This document shows, piece after piece, positions 33,300-46,565 of a stretch of 64,000 bases of DNA. The stretch is from Polytrichum commune (lineage: Eukaryota; Streptophyta; Polytrichopsida; Polytrichales; Polytrichaceae): positions 24,911,501 through 24,975,500 of the forward strand of contig OX485805.1 in the NCBI GenBank assembly GCA_950295325.1, written 5' to 3'. Position 1 is the first letter of the stretch; every line of letters begins with the position of its first letter. The translations under genes and the position numbers were made by a program. The notes below the pieces were generated by a model. The model saw nothing but the letters and a program-made list of their open reading frames with translations, was not told the origin of the DNA and did not search any database.

Positions 33300-33695
33300 T
33301 CTTTTATGCTCTCACATAGAGTCTATGTGAAATTCTCACCAGCTCTCAAGTGTTGTTCAATGTGAAGGAACGAAGAGTATCTCCTTTGCAATCTGTTCCC
33401 ACTTGCAATTGGCCGAGACTGCTCCCCTTGTTCACTCTTCTACACTAAGTCCCTCAGACTCGCAAGCAGTAGGATCGATTCTTCCTCACTCCATGTCACG
33501 TATCGCCTCCATTCCTTTCCTGACTTCTTTTGCTCGCTCAATGAAAGTGAAATAATGGTGCGCAAGCCATCAGCCTCAACTGTACTCATGGCGCTCTTGC
33601 CAAGTTTGCTGCTCTCACGTAGAGTCTATGTGAAATTCTCAACTGCTCTCAAGGAACGAAGAGTATCGAGGTGTTCTTCAATGTGAAGGTCCCTT
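33300..33695. repeat. Local direct duplication, ~300 bp apart
   Basis: GCTCTCAC-TAGAGTCTATGTG, AAATTCTCA and GGAACGAAGAGTATC occur at about 33308-33380 and again at about 33610-33665. The TGTTCTTCAATGTGAAGG block is shared but placed on different sides. Confidence 0.65.
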
Positions 33696-35059
33696 TTGGG
33701 CCCTCGTTGTTACAATCACATGTGTGCAGAACGAGAATTGCTTACCCAGCGCCACACAAGAACGGGAGGATGAGCGATGCCGTGGTGTGGAAAGTATATT
33801 GGCCAATTCGCGTGTTCTGTGTGCATGTGAACTGCAAGAAATGAGTGAACTGTTCGCATGTTGTCAAGAAATTGGAGAAATTCATGTACAAGATTTATGT
33901 CGCCCCATGTCGCATGCTGACTTGATACATTTTGCAATGGACTAAGTGGTTCGTGTAGGTAGGTTCAATGGTAGTTGAAGGCAGTGACTACGGCATTATT
34001 GTTTCTTGCTTGAGTCGTGGATTTGCCTGCTGCATGTTTCAGATCATTTTTTCCAGAATCTGAAGAATGGAATTTGACGTTGGTTATGTCACCTCGATGT
34101 GTGTACCAAGTGGGAACTATTTGGGAAGTCTTGGAACACTTCTGCTGTGATTAATTTATTTTGCTCAATGTTTGGATGTGAGTCGTGACTCAGTGAGTTC
34201 TGATATTCGGATTATTGTTTCCTTGCACTAATTGGAATGTGCACAATATTTAAAGAGTATGCCTGTATCACATTTTCTTGTGCCTGATTTGTTGAGAGCA
34301 TGTAAGAATCGCAAAATTTGTCATTTTCTTCTATGCGACTGTGAATGTGAAATGCTAACTGTGTCAACGATTATGCCAAAAACAAAAAATCGCTTAAAAG
34401 TGTGTGCACATGTTACCATATTTTATGATTAAGTGCTGGTGGGCAATTTTTCCTTTTGTCTAAATGTCAGCTCATTCGATGATGTTTGTAACGTGTGCTT
34501 TTTTACATAAATTTTTTTTATGTCAAACGTGTAAGTTTCCTCACAAAAAAACATAAAATGTGCAAATATGGTGCTTTAATTTCCCCAGCACTGGTCCCCA
34601 GGCTCCGCAAAATTGTGCACAAATTTACAAGTGACATCTCACACTTTTATGTTCATAATGCATGTATTATTGCAGTGATATATGGCCACGTGACCCTAGT
34701 AGTGCATGGCACTTCTGTAGGAAGTATTTAAATCCATTTCAACTCTTTCCAAATATTTTACAATTTGAGTGATAAATGGTGCATCTTTTATCCGACGGAT
34801 CTTTAGGGGTCGATTTAGTAGATTCCCAGAAATTGGGAATGTGAAATAAGTCACCTAATCACCAAAAAGTCCACATCTATCGATCGATCACATGAGACAA
34901 TTTCACCGAATCACAATTCCCAACTTTGGTTGACTTTTGATACGTGTGCTTATTTGTGGATTTGGTATATTCCACACCTTTTCACTAAGTCAACTTTGAT
35001 AGATTCACTTACCATATTCCTATTTTAAGTATATTCATTGCTTTAGAAGAGCCGGTTTA
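33696..35059. other. Intergenic, nothing recognised
   Basis: An ORF of 73 residues at 33724-33945 (+) has no similarity I recognise. I do not call it. Confidence 0.35.
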
Positions 35060-35383
35060 CACTACACAAAATGTGATATTTAGTGTTTGATTATATTTAG
35101 TGTCATTAGCACCCTATCATGTTCAACACTAATTTTCTTTGACAATTAGTGTTAGACATAAATATGCCGCTTACCTTCCCTACTGCCACCTCCTTCATTA
35201 TATCCTTTTCTTCATATTCTCACTAACACTAAATTCAAGCATGTAAGTTCCACATATTACCATAGTTGATAATTAATGTTTGAGTTTACATTTGATGTTA
35301 ATTACTTTCATAGGGTTATTGATATTTAGTGTATGCGTTCGTATTTAATGTATCAAACATTGATTATCATATTTTGTGTAGTG
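35060..35383. mobile_element. MITE with palindromic ends, copy B (reverse orientation)
   Basis: The left end CACTACACAAAATGTGATAT and the inverted right end CACTACACAAAATATGATAA enclose 324 bp. These are related, reversed, to copy A at 21117-21453 (shared CATAGGGTTA, GTGTTAGACATAAAT, CTAATTTTC). No clear target duplication. Confidence 0.8.
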
Positions 35384-35544
35384 ATTATGACCACCACTTT
35401 CAAAAATCTCACATTGGTTGAGAGATTGTTGGGGTCCTGCTTCGTTTGAAACTAAAGTACTCCTTCCTCTCATTGGTTGGGCTATTTGACCCATAAATTT
35501 TAGGGAGCTCAAAAAACCAATGATATCAAATGAAACAACTTCAA

Positions 35545-35975
35545 AACACTATTCAACCATATGGGACGATTCCATGACCCTAGAATATGCCAAGTATTTT
35601 TAATGGAACCTTGAACAAAGCAAAAATATTCATGTTCTCTTCATACATTCATGCTGACACTTGGACATTTGGTTGGAGTTATACTCCCGGCGCTATTCAC
35701 ATGAATCAATGCTCATCCCGACCCTATTCACATGACATACTTTTAATTCAAATAATATTTATTGAAAATAATATTCATAGCAACATTATCCCTAAAAATA
35801 CCAACACTATTCACAATATTCATACTGGCACTATTCATTATTCTTATCGGCGTTAGTTTCTTTGTATTTTCTAAGTTCTTCCCATGAAGGTAAGATAGTG
35901 GAGGCCCAAGTCATATGCTAAATATAGAATGGAACACAATCATGCAACTGAATAATGTTACGTTGCCCCACATAT
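35545..35975. repeat. Large inverted repeat pair, left arm
   Basis: The arm is an inverted copy of 42280-42645. Shared on the plus strand here: TATTCAACC, TTCCATGACCCTAGAATAT, GGAGTTATACTC, CCAACACTATTCACAATATT, GAAGGTAAGATAGTGGAGGC and GTCATATGCTAAATATAGAA. Similarity is high at the inner end. A third partial copy lies at 59120-59370. Confidence 0.75.
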
Positions 35976-36529
35976 TGTTGTAGTTTCATGGACATGACAA
36001 CGGTTGCAGATTTCAAAATATGAAGAAAATTCAGAGAACCCTTTGCGAAACATTATTTAGCTAATGAGTTGTGTTCATGAGCCCACCAATAGATTTGAAG
36101 TAAAAATTCCAGATGTCGGATCCCACTACTTCATATTGAACTTGAAATCGGGCAACTAAACACGTGTCATCATGTGAGTGATGTTATGTGTATGTTTCAA
36201 TGTTTGTCGAAGTTTTTTCGATCCATTTTTTGCTCGGTTTATTTTTGACCAAGGTGCATGGACCCCCTCAAAGCCATGAGCAATATGATGGGTACGGGCC
36301 TCCATGAATTGAGCTTAGGAGGTTTCAACCATGGCTTTAACATGCTAAGTGATAAGCTCAAGTGAAGTTAATATATATGGTGCCAAAACCATCACTTTAA
36401 GCATTGAATATATATATATATATATATCATTCTTATACGTGAATCTATTTTAAGGTATTTCTTATTTGGACCATGTATGCAAAAACTACAAGAGCTCAAA
36501 GTATTATTGGTAAATTATCCGATCCTAGC

Positions 36530-36615
36530 ACATGATTTTGATGTTCAAATGGTGGACATTCTCACAAAACAATAAGCCCTTACTAAGCAAGATTTGAACG
36601 TGTTCAAATGATGGA
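36530..36615 (+). mobile_element. Fossil Ty1/copia fragment, 3' end of pol
   Basis: A very short stretch resembles the conserved extreme C-terminus of copia polyproteins (VDILTK followed by an ALTKQ-type motif). It is a broken fossil. No LTR is assigned with confidence. Confidence 0.35.
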
Positions 36616-39089
36616 ATGTTGGGTTTAGCATGCTCTATCTTATAGTTATTGGTCATGTTTGTCTTTGGTGTGGTATTATCTTTGATATTGTTACCACATG
36701 GTCATGCACTTTCTCTTGGGGACACTCATGTGATTGTAGGCAAATGCAAAACCACTTACAAATTACAAGTCATTTAAACTCACATCAAACCGCAAGAATA
36801 TGCGGTAGTTTATTCATCTCAAGGTTCTCCACCCCATCCCAAGACAAAGGGTAAACAAATTGTGTATTCTTCTCCCCCCGGTCTCTATATGTACAATATA
36901 GTATCCAAACTATACCTCTAAACATCTTATTAAAGCAATGCTTGATTCCCGTTTTTATTGCCAACTTTCCGGCCTCTATAACCACACTTTTTTTCTTCCC
37001 TTGTGCACCAATAAAGTTGACCTTTTGTCACGTATTCAAGGACTGTAGGCTTGTACACCGATTTTTAGTATTTAATGTCAAATATATTATTTGCGAAAGG
37101 GCTTAGACTAGATGCCTAGAGGTCTCAAAGTGTCAATATGATATTATTGATCGACATAAGTGACAGAAGTATCTACAATATGACATTTAGCATTGCACAT
37201 TGTAATACTAAGATAATAGTTTTGCGTTTTAGTATGCAAGGGGATGATATTATTGAGCACACTAATGCCAAGTGTCATGTGTTCACATTTTGATATGCAA
37301 GAGGAAGATACTCTTCAGCATACTACTAATGCCAAGTGTCATTTGTGTACACTTTAGTCAACTTGTAGACCATTGTGTAACATAGGCACACACGTCATGA
37401 TACTACATACCGGACATCCTTAGCCAAGATATTAGTAAGAATAGTCAGACGCAAAGTGTCATCAGACGACACTGATGCTAAAAGTTCTTGATCTTTAGTG
37501 TAACCTAGCATACGTCTCAAAATAGTGGCATTGTTACGCATGTGATACTAAATACCATAAACGGTAAAGTGCACTTAAAGACATTTCCTATGGTATTCAA
37601 AACATGTGATATGGACTAATAGAGCACTTTAGAGAGAGGCCCATATAGAAAGGGCCATGAAAGACCCCATAGAAGTCCACAATGGACTTTGAATCCTTTG
37701 AAGGTTAAGTTCTCCGATGAATGTTGTGCTGCAAGATGAAATTGCAAGCTCACGGTGAGCAAGCGTCACATGATTGGATTTGTCCTTCGATAACTCATTT
37801 TTAATGAAGAAAAATTAAGCCATGTGACGACCTCTTTAAGTTGAGTGGAGAGTGCAAAATATTATAGCTCTTAGTGAACATAGTTATAGTCTAGAATGCT
37901 CTAGTAATATTTCATGACAAGAGTCTAAGTAATAAAGTTGTGGCCGTCCTCCTAAAGGATGACCCGTTAATCTCATCAACATGAGGTCATGCACATGCAC
38001 ATGTGGTCATGGTCATGGTCATGCACATGCAACAAGATTGAGAAAATGTAGTTGGAAAAGTTGAACCCAAAGGGTTGAATTTGTTTCTTGGAACTCCAAT
38101 AGAGGGGGTAACTTTTGGGGGAGGTTGTACCTCGCGTGCGACCGAGGGGTATTTTGAAGGCCCAGACTAATCAAATGAAAAATTCAATTACCTAATTATC
38201 TAATTCATGGTGTGTTGATGGTCCATATAAATACTTACAAATTATGAAGGGGGGGTGTTTTTGAGTCCCTTCATTTATTTTATCAAATTCAAGTAAATTA
38301 AGAAAGTGATATCCAAAGACTTAAGAACCTCAGTGGCGTGCATAGTTGCAACATTTGTTTTTTTTTAAAATAAAATAATAAAAAAACCATAACGAAACCT
38401 ATGCACACAAAACCAGTGGTTGAGGATGCCGATGAGGTAACATTTCATCCATCCGCCAACATAACCAACGTAAAAAGTCAACTTTCATCTATGCCTCAAT
38501 TGTCATGGTCCATACCATGTTTTGAACCCTTTATCCCCCCAGGAACTCCAATCACCTATAAGGCATGTGGATGTTATTCGATTACTTTTCTTGATCGGAC
38601 CCCTATGTTTGATTGATGTGTGGTTCAAAGAGTATCAAAGAACAAACATAAATTTAAAGAGAATTGGACTATGTTTTTAGATGTTTTCAAGTACTCCAAG
38701 AGAGAACACAGTAGGGATGACATTTGTGTCCAATCAAGGAATCATTAAACATACACTTCCAGTAACCATAAGTGAACGAGGGGAATTCTATTTTTGGTGG
38801 TGCCTAATCATATATTTACTCATGCAACACAAGTTTCTTGTGTATATTTAATTAGTAGAAGCTAGAGAACATGAAAAACAAACCGAATAACATCCACATA
38901 CCTTGAGGTAAGGTAGACGTTTGTTATTTGGATTCTTTTCTCTTTGCATTCACTTCTCATGACTATGAACACGCAATTAGTGTGAGATGAAATCTTAGCA
39001 AATCCAAAATGCGTCCATAGCCATTTGTTTTACGATTTAAAAACTCTTATGAATGAATTACTCATTTTCAAACTAAGGATACTCATGCT

Positions 39090-39330
39090 CATTAAGTGGT
39101 CATATAGGTCCCCCAATCATGTTGTTTATTGAGCCGAGACTTGGTAGTAAACTTTGAGCATGTAGTCCAATCTCTTTGAACACACGTTTGTTTGGTGTAT
39201 GTACTTAGATCCACACTTATTCACATACCACTCAAATATAGGTGTCCAAAGTACTACTGTATTGAATTTAGGCACGTCTTACTTATGTGTGCTTATTGTG
39301 GGCACTTCCAACTCCACGTACAAATTTGAA
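39090..39330. repeat. Dispersed repeat family, fragment 1
   Basis: It shares a GTCATATAGGTC-CCCAAT-ATGTTG block, AACACACGTTTGTTTGGT-like text, CCACTCAAATATAGGTGTC and CACTTCCAACTCCACGT with fragments at about 43840-44610, 54150-54760, 55590-55770 and 60235-60425. Confidence 0.6.
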
Positions 39331-42279
39331 TGTTGGATTAGTGAGTTGAAGAACTCATTATACTAGCAATTTTTCTCATGAGGAAGAATGCCGATGAGAC
39401 ATTTGCGGTCGGAATTCTTATGCTCCCCTTGCACACCCGTTTTACAAATCGCATAATTTGCATATCAAGTTCTTTTGCTCGTAGGAGACTTTGATCTCTA
39501 TTCATTTGTAAAGTAGATGTCCAAAGAACGCATTTTGAAATGTACATGTGTTTATCATGGCATTCTTGTGTGCATTTTTGGGTGTTAAATAATGTATAAA
39601 AGGAAGGGTCTACCACTTTTAAACAAGCATGTCTCATGCTTGAAACCTCACATATGAGACGCCTATCGGATACACGGAAAGTGGTCTCAAAGTGGTTACA
39701 AAACAAGACTTTGTTCGTTCAACTGCACGGGCTACCATCTCAAAGTGGTTATACCTTCAATGGCTTCACACCTCATGTCTTTGTAGTTATACCTTCAATG
39801 GCTTCACGGTTCACCCCTTTGTGGTTTGACTTTCGTAGAATAGTTAAACTCGTTCTTTAATTGTCGGCAACAAGAACCATAAATGGAAGTAAACTTTTGT
39901 TCCGGTGTTGTGCAAATATGCTTGGGCCAATAGCGTCCACGAAATCGGTACTATCTTAGTCGGTCCCTCTACCTAGGATTCTAGCACTAGTGGGTTACGG
40001 CACATCATAAATGGTCAAGGTAGATGAACCCACCACAACCACTTTCTTTTTGTGTTGATGACAAACTTTTACCAAGTCTATGCACGTGACTTGAAAAAAA
40101 TCCTCATGTAGTTTGATATTCAATCATTTCAAAGTTTGTATATATCATATCACATTTCAAGTTCGGGCTAATTGGAGGAAGAAGAAGAAGAAAAATCAGT
40201 GTTTTTCTAACTTGAAGAATTCCTAAAGCATTTCAAAACATGTGACCATGGTATTTTTGTACATAAACATAGTAGTCACATGGTGGTTTAGGAAAACCAT
40301 TGTGGAGTAATTAAGATAACTCAAAACAATTATCAGTGTATTATACTATATACTCGCATTCTCTTCGCATATACTTGGTTTTTTTGTAAAATTTTAAGAA
40401 CGTTGTTCAAACCCCAAAGTAGTAATCTAAATGTCAAAAGCGCAATGATGCTTATGTCTTTAATGCGTGAGTAGTTTAGAGTTGATACATCATAGTGAAG
40501 GCTGAACTGCGGAAAATTGGATGTTCTTGGTTATAAAGTTTGTTTGTTTTTTGGCTTTTTGGGGGGGGGGGTGCTATTGGTTGGCTTTGTTCATGTTGTT
40601 GACTCTTATGAGGTTTAGTCACATTCCTATTGAGATGTAGGTTATCGGTTCCTCTTCCATAGGGCAATCCCTATTCAAGTACACAACCTTCTTTTCTAGC
40701 CCATGTTTTTCATGTCATGCATTCTACCTTTTTTAACACACGGGAAACTTGCATGTGTAACATATCAAAAGAATCACAAGTTTGAGTTCTTTGATAGAAG
40801 CACTCATATGTTGAGTTGAATAAATTACAATGTCCATGCTATTTATTTATTTATTTACATCTGAACCTTGAAGCACATCCATTATATTTTAGTAATACAA
40901 ATTTTCCACTTGATTGCTTCATTTCCACTTCATTGGTGACTCCACCCATTTACATTTATAAACACAAAATGAGATGTTCATTTTTTGTCCAAAGCCACGA
41001 TAGGTGGTGACCTACCTTTATGAAACATTTTATAAGTTCCTTGGAAGTACCGACATTTATTGTAGGTACCTACTTCTCCTTCTCCTACAATTTATTGCAA
41101 GCGTTTTTCTTCATTGGAAATAATTGAGCTTGATAGTGACAAGAAATCCGGGCCACATTACCATTGACTAATGAATGTGTTCTCCATCACTTATCATGTT
41201 TGGTCATGACACTTAGAACCGACAAAATGCAAGAGTTGTACGAGTTTAAATCACATTTGTACACACAACCTAGAACCGACATCGGCCTATACCGGATGCT
41301 CATGGGCTATACATTCTCATAATCGATATGTATTTATTGTGCAAAAATACTAGGTGTTGATTACGGGTATATGTGCCTTCTTTGATCAGTACCGAATGAT
41401 TATTTACGTGGTTCAATGAATTTTAGTGTGGGCTACACTAAAGTCGATTTAGAGTAGAGGCACCCATAACTAATCACCTAAGAGGTGAAGTGCCAAGTCT
41501 AGAGATGTATAGGGAGGTGCAAAGTTTTCCCATGTCGGAAAATAGAAATAAGGAGGACAACAATTATTTCGGTAATTTTATTCCTTCGTATTGATATTAT
41601 TGTGGATTTTCGAAGCCAAAAGTTGGTCCAACTATATTACCGATGTCTAGAGTCTACCATAACCACCCATTCTAACTGTATTTCTCCTCACTTTAGCACT
41701 CAAAACCATGACATGTGTCATGGCATTATTGTTCCAGCCTGATTGAAATTGAGTCCCATCATGATTGAAATTATGGCACCCCATAGATTGCCAATGGGGT
41801 CATGATCGGGAATAGGTGCCTTTATTGTATCTAGAATTGCAGTTCTCACCCACTCCATTTATGGTAAAAGTCCCTTTTAATACGTAAACCGCATGTGTAG
41901 TGTCACCAACACTAGTGTACACCTAACATTATTTGTCGTCCCTTGGAAAAGCATTTCAGCATGATAGATTTACAAATGTTGGCATTATCGTTACTTACTA
42001 AGTGATTTTGAATCCATGACAATGTATTATTACATTATTGTTAAGATGCAAAACATGCCAAAGTTTGTTACAATAGTTGGTGTTTGATGACCTAAAAGTA
42101 AATCTGGAGGACAATTTTTGTAGACTCATGCGCAAGAAGTATCATTAGAAGAGGTGCCACGTTGACATAAAATATCATGTGACAATAAATACAACATTTC
42201 ATGTAGTGTTTGAAATCATGCCCTCAAGTGCTATTTAAAAATGAAGTTGGTCAAATTTACTAAGATATATGTGCCTTGT

Positions 42280-42645
42280 GTGGTCACCGCATCATTACTC
42301 AATTGCATGGTTGTGTTTCATTCTATATTTAGCATATGACATGGGCCTCCACTATCTTACCTTCGTGGAAGAAACTGACCTTGGTTCAAGTGATGAATAA
42401 TGTTGGTACGAAAAGTAATAATATTGTGAATAGTGTCAGTATTTTCAATGATAGTGTTGTTATGAACAGTAATTTCAAGGAATAATATTTCAATGAGCAA
42501 AGTTTATAGGATATTTCTAGGATGATTCATTTGCATAGTGTCGAGAGTATAACTCCACTTTAAAGTTCATTCCTAATGTATGAATATTAAACAAATATTC
42601 TAGGGTCATGGAACCGACCCACACGGTTGAATAATGTTATGACTC
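42280..42645. repeat. Large inverted repeat pair, right arm
   Basis: Inverted copy of 35545-35975. Key blocks on this strand: TTCTATATTTAGCATATGAC, GGCCTCCACTATCTTACCTTC, ATATTCTAGGGTCATGGAAC and GGTTGAATAATG. Confidence 0.75.
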
Positions 42646-42788
42646 TTCCTAATCGGACACCTATATTTAAGTGGTATATGGCAAGGTTCGTAGTTAATAA
42701 TGAAAACCAAAAAGGCACATATCACAATGAGATTGGAATGTGTGCTCAATAAATAGACACCATTGTAGGTTCAATAGTTAGGACAAAA

Positions 42789-43810
42789 TGTAACGCACCT
42801 CGCTAATAGTTCATAAAACAATCATTTATTGAGTAAAGCTCACCTCCCAACCTAGAGACACATCACAAAACATATTGTGTGTTCTCCTTCCCCCGAGCCA
42901 TATCATACATAGTATCTATGAGATACTTTTATAAGTCTCCAATCTTTCTATACATATACTGAAGTCTCCTTATCTATATCCGTAAATCACTTTCCCTTTG
43001 CTTTACATAGATAAGAATCATCCAACTTCTCGTCTTGGGGGGGGGGGGGGTTGTCATTGGTTGGAGTAGCAATATACGTGCGAACAAATGATAGGGTATT
43101 TTAAAAACATGGGGGCAAATAATTATAAATGGACTTAAGAGTAATATAGGGTATCAAAAATGGCACTGGACATCTTTAAAGTACTATTGGGTATGGAATA
43201 ATAGGTAATTTGGAATTATAAGTAATGCAAGATATTTTTTATTAATCCAAAGTAGAAAATTACATAATGATAGCATGTGAGAAAAAGAAGAGAATTGAAA
43301 GTAATACCCCCCTATAAAATAGTGGTTGTTCGCACCTATATCCTTAACTTTTTAACACACTGCCCCCCCCCCCCCCAAGCTTCTCGTCCCTCGACTTCCC
43401 ATTCATCCACGCTTCTTAGTCTTGAACATTCATCCCTACAATTTATTTTCATCCTCAACAATACATTTCCCAATTAGTCCATTATACTCTTCCCCTCTCA
43501 AATTAAGTCATTGTCCACAATGACAAAATCTGGGTAAGTTTCTTTGAACTCATTTTTAAACTCCCATAATGCCTCATCTTCAAGATAATCTTTCTACTTA
43601 ATAAGAAATCTCCTTAATGATTTATTCCTGAGGTGTTGCAAATCAACCTGCAAAATTCTTTCAAGTTCAACCAACATCTCCCCCTCATGAACTACTTGAG
43701 GTAAATATGGAAGCACATGATTGGGGTCGGACACGTATCTTCTCAACAAACTTACGTGAAACACATTATGAATTTTCCAGTCCTTGGGTAAGCCTACGTG
43801 CTAAGTGAAA
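42789..43810 (-). mobile_element. Fossil Ty3/gypsy element: 3' LTR and 3' end of pol
   Basis: On the minus strand a fragment (about 43485-43805) resembles the integrase tail and chromodomain of plant chromoviruses (HNVFHVSLLRRYVSDP, LRNKSLRRFL, YPDFVIVDND). It is followed by a G-rich polypurine-like tract (about 43360-43376) and a probable LTR (42789-43359, starting TGTGTTAAAA and ending GCGTTACA). Only this 3' part is present. The element is broken and the copy is old. Confidence 0.7.
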
Positions 43811-44784
43811 GAAAAATGGAATCGTCATTCTTATCTCTTATAACTTATGCATCTCAACTTCGACTCTAAAACTTGAAACATCAATCCACGTGATTCGTAA
43901 TAGCTAATTGGATGAGACAATTCCCAATAAGATCCAATGACCAAGATTGGCACGTGGGGTTGGAAGTGCCCACACTAGGGCCACATACTTTAAGTGATAG
44001 ATTTAAACTTCCTTGGGGATTTTGGTTTATTACATATAATTACCCGCTTGGGGGGATTGTTGTGGGTATATACCCGCCTCTCCCAAGGTGGTTGTTAGTT
44101 CATATCAATTGGGTTACACAAACAAAATTATGCATTCTCAACCCAAATTAGGGGCGAAATTGGCTCAAAATAGGAACAATCTTAATAGTTGATGCTCCTC
44201 TACATTTCCACCCTTCATTTGGTAGGGTGCCACAAAACTTTGCCCCATGCTTGGCATTTTGTCATAATATAAGTGTGTGGCCCTTTTGTGAGCACTTCCA
44301 ACTCCACATGCAATATTGACATTCATATTAAATTGGATTTGATTAATCCACTTAGCAATTGTGAATAAAACATATGATAATTTTAAATTTCATAATTGGA
44401 GTTGAGATGAAGATTTAAGATCAAACGTGGAGATTATCTTTCTCTCTCAACGATCACGTACACCCTCAATCTCAACCGTATTACGTTTTGACCGTCCAAT
44501 GGAGTCTATATTAAGCACATAGTTCAACCCCATAATAACACGTTTCATTATGGTGTCCGTTCTTAAGTACAAGCTTTCTCATATACCACTCAAACAGTTG
44601 TACGCGTTTGATTAATGTGAATGACCACACAAGTCCCATTTGAAACAAGACCTTTGTGTGCTACATACCTTAGCTCTGTTGAAATAAGAATAGAATGCAA
44701 CAAGGTTTGAATGAGGTGTTCCTTCTTTCTGTACAAAACAAGCAATCTACCACGCCTTGACTAACTTAACGTTACTTGGCTCCT
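43811..44784. repeat. Dispersed repeat family, fragment 2
   Basis: It contains CTTATAACTTATGCATCTCAA, TTGGATGAGACAATTCCCAA, GTTGGAAGTGCCCACA and GGGCCACATAC. These recur diverged at 54590-54740 and partly at 44275-44610. No gene. Confidence 0.55.
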
Positions 44785-45690
44785 TGGCTACGTTCCGTGG
44801 GACCAAGTATCAAAGGAGCATAATTCTCCTTTGATTTTAGGATTCCCCGTCTATGGGGAGCACTCATACTGTGTCTTGTAGAGTTTTCGACAAGCATGTA
44901 TAATTTATCAGAGTTTTCAAATCAACGCCTCTTTCTTTGAAAGACACCATCATCTAGATGCTTAGTGATGTTTAAGTAACAAGACTTTGGTGTTGGCAAG
45001 ATAACCTCCAAGTCAAGCCGTAATGAAGAGAACACGTTGGACTTTTGTTTGTTCACGGATGGATTTCAACATATAATTGTGGGCTTGTGGTGCCGAATCT
45101 CGGGCCATACCGTTGAAGCATCAACCTTGAAGTAAACATTCAAACTAGGTTGCCGTGAATGACCATCTCCATTCTTCCAAGAGCCGTTGTTTGGACTTTC
45201 ACCCATATTTGCAAAAAAAACATATTTTCTAGCCAAAACCTAGACAAAGGTAAATAGAGCTATTATGGACATCTACAAGGAATTTACATGTTCGTGCACG
45301 ACAAGAAAACACAAATCGCACTCTTGAGGATCAACAATTTTCCTTGAGGAGGCCATGGCAATTAAGACCATCGATTTTGGATTGTTTTTGGATAACGTGT
45401 GGTTCATGTCTAATATGTGAATTCAAGATCTCAAATGGCAGTTAATGTTATGTAGCCTCCTTAACCAAAGTGATGGTGTTGCATAACACTACTAAGGAAC
45501 CAGATGATGTTATCTTTCCAAAGAAAGAGATTGCAACTATAAAACTCTGAATTCATAGCTCCATTAAAAACTCCACAGTACACATCATGAGTGCTCACCA
45601 TAAACAAGGAATCCCCAAAAAAATTAAAAAGAAATTATATTGCCCGATACATGGTCCCACATAACGCAACCAAAGAGTTGAGTGGTGCTA
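44785..45690. mobile_element. Foldback element with ~220-bp imperfect inverted arms
   Basis: The arms at about 44785-45010 and 45445-45690 are inverted copies. Paired blocks are GTGGGACCA-GTATC, ATTTTAGGGATTCC / GGATTCC, TATGG-GAGCACTCAT, TCAGAGTTTT, CTCTTTCTTT-GAAAGA and ACATCATCT. The central 430 bp is unpaired. No target duplication was found. Confidence 0.65.
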
Positions 45691-45949
45691 TTTGATCATG
45701 GTTCTTATGAGACAAAACCAATTATATGCAATTCCTTGCGGTGGTCATAACATCAAAGGCCGGATCAAAGCCTCAACATAAACCCTTGGTCAACCGCCCT
45801 CCAATCTTAGCGTCTCGTGCCTTGTGACACCTACCACACTCAAAGGCCCACCAAGACCCCCGTCACTACCTTTAATTTGTGAGCCAATGCACAAACTCTT
45901 TCTCTAGAGATTGTGACAAGGCATCCTTGGCCAACCGTGTGAAAAAACA

Positions 45950-46297
45950 CACTACACTCAATATGATAGTTAGGGTCATATGGTATTTATTGACACTACG
46001 GTAACTTTTTGGATGACTCTTCTTATAAACGAGTGAACAAATATTGTCATGGATGATGGATGAGTTCATCCATTGTCCGAAACCCTACCTCCTCTTCTCA
46101 ACAACTTGTGATGAAATATTGTCGTGGATGATTAAAATTTGGATGAAAATCCACTTTAGTGACAGTGATTGCAACATTGTAAATCTATAATCTCCCAGAA
46201 AGTTTACAAGGAATGACAAATAATGCTGGTGACATTATAACGCGGTTTTGAGCAAGACAATCATAATTGGTGACACTAAATATCATTTTTAGTGTAC
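45950..46297. mobile_element. MITE family 2 with palindromic ends, copy 1
   Basis: It starts CACTACACTCAATATGATAG and ends TATCATTTTTAGTGTA. The body matches 53610-53970 (GTCATATGGTATTTATTG, GATGATGGATGAGTTCATCC, CAACTTGTGATGAAATATTG, TTTACAAGGAATGACAAATA). Ends are shared with copies A and B but the body is different. Confidence 0.75.
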
Positions 46298-46384
46298 TTA
46301 TTTGGGGGCCTTCTTTTTTGTAAAACCAAGTTTTAGGCTATAATTTGAAATGAGACCTTTCATTTCGTGTTTTCGTATTTCAGA

Positions 46385-46565
46385 TGAAATGAAAGGGCTA
46401 TAGTCAGATGAAGATGCTCAGAAAGCGGTTGAAGTGGCCAATAGACATAGAGTAGAAGTTACATTTGTTTATGAGAGGCAAAGATACGAGGCTATCGCCC
46501 AAGGGAGAAAGAAAGCCATTATCAACGAGGATAGTCAACCAATAGATAAAGTTAGGCAACCAAGA
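46385..46565 (+). other. Purine-rich, possibly decayed coding sequence
   Basis: One frame gives a helical, charged stretch (DAQKAVEVANRHRVEVTF, YERQRYEAIAQGRKKA) between stops. Similar purine-rich text resumes at 47780 beyond the Harbinger-like insertion. I cannot name a family. Confidence 0.25.

Larger units (their letters stand above)
35976..42279. other. 6.3-kb interval between the inverted arms
   Basis: No host gene recognised. It holds small local duplications (about 37225-37350 and 39740-39810), a probable copia fossil at about 36530-36615 and a fragment of the dispersed family near 39090-39330. Whether it is the interior of one element bounded by the arms or unrelated sequence is unresolved. 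Confidence 0.4.

Noticed and set aside
33724-33945. 73-codon ORF with several cysteines
   Set aside because: No recognisable domain and no splice context. It lies beside a local duplication and is probably chance.
36620-37020. Possible LTR downstream of the copia fossil, with a G/C-rich tract similar to 42850-42900
   Set aside because: Similarity is limited to about 30 bases and no second LTR or target duplication could be placed.
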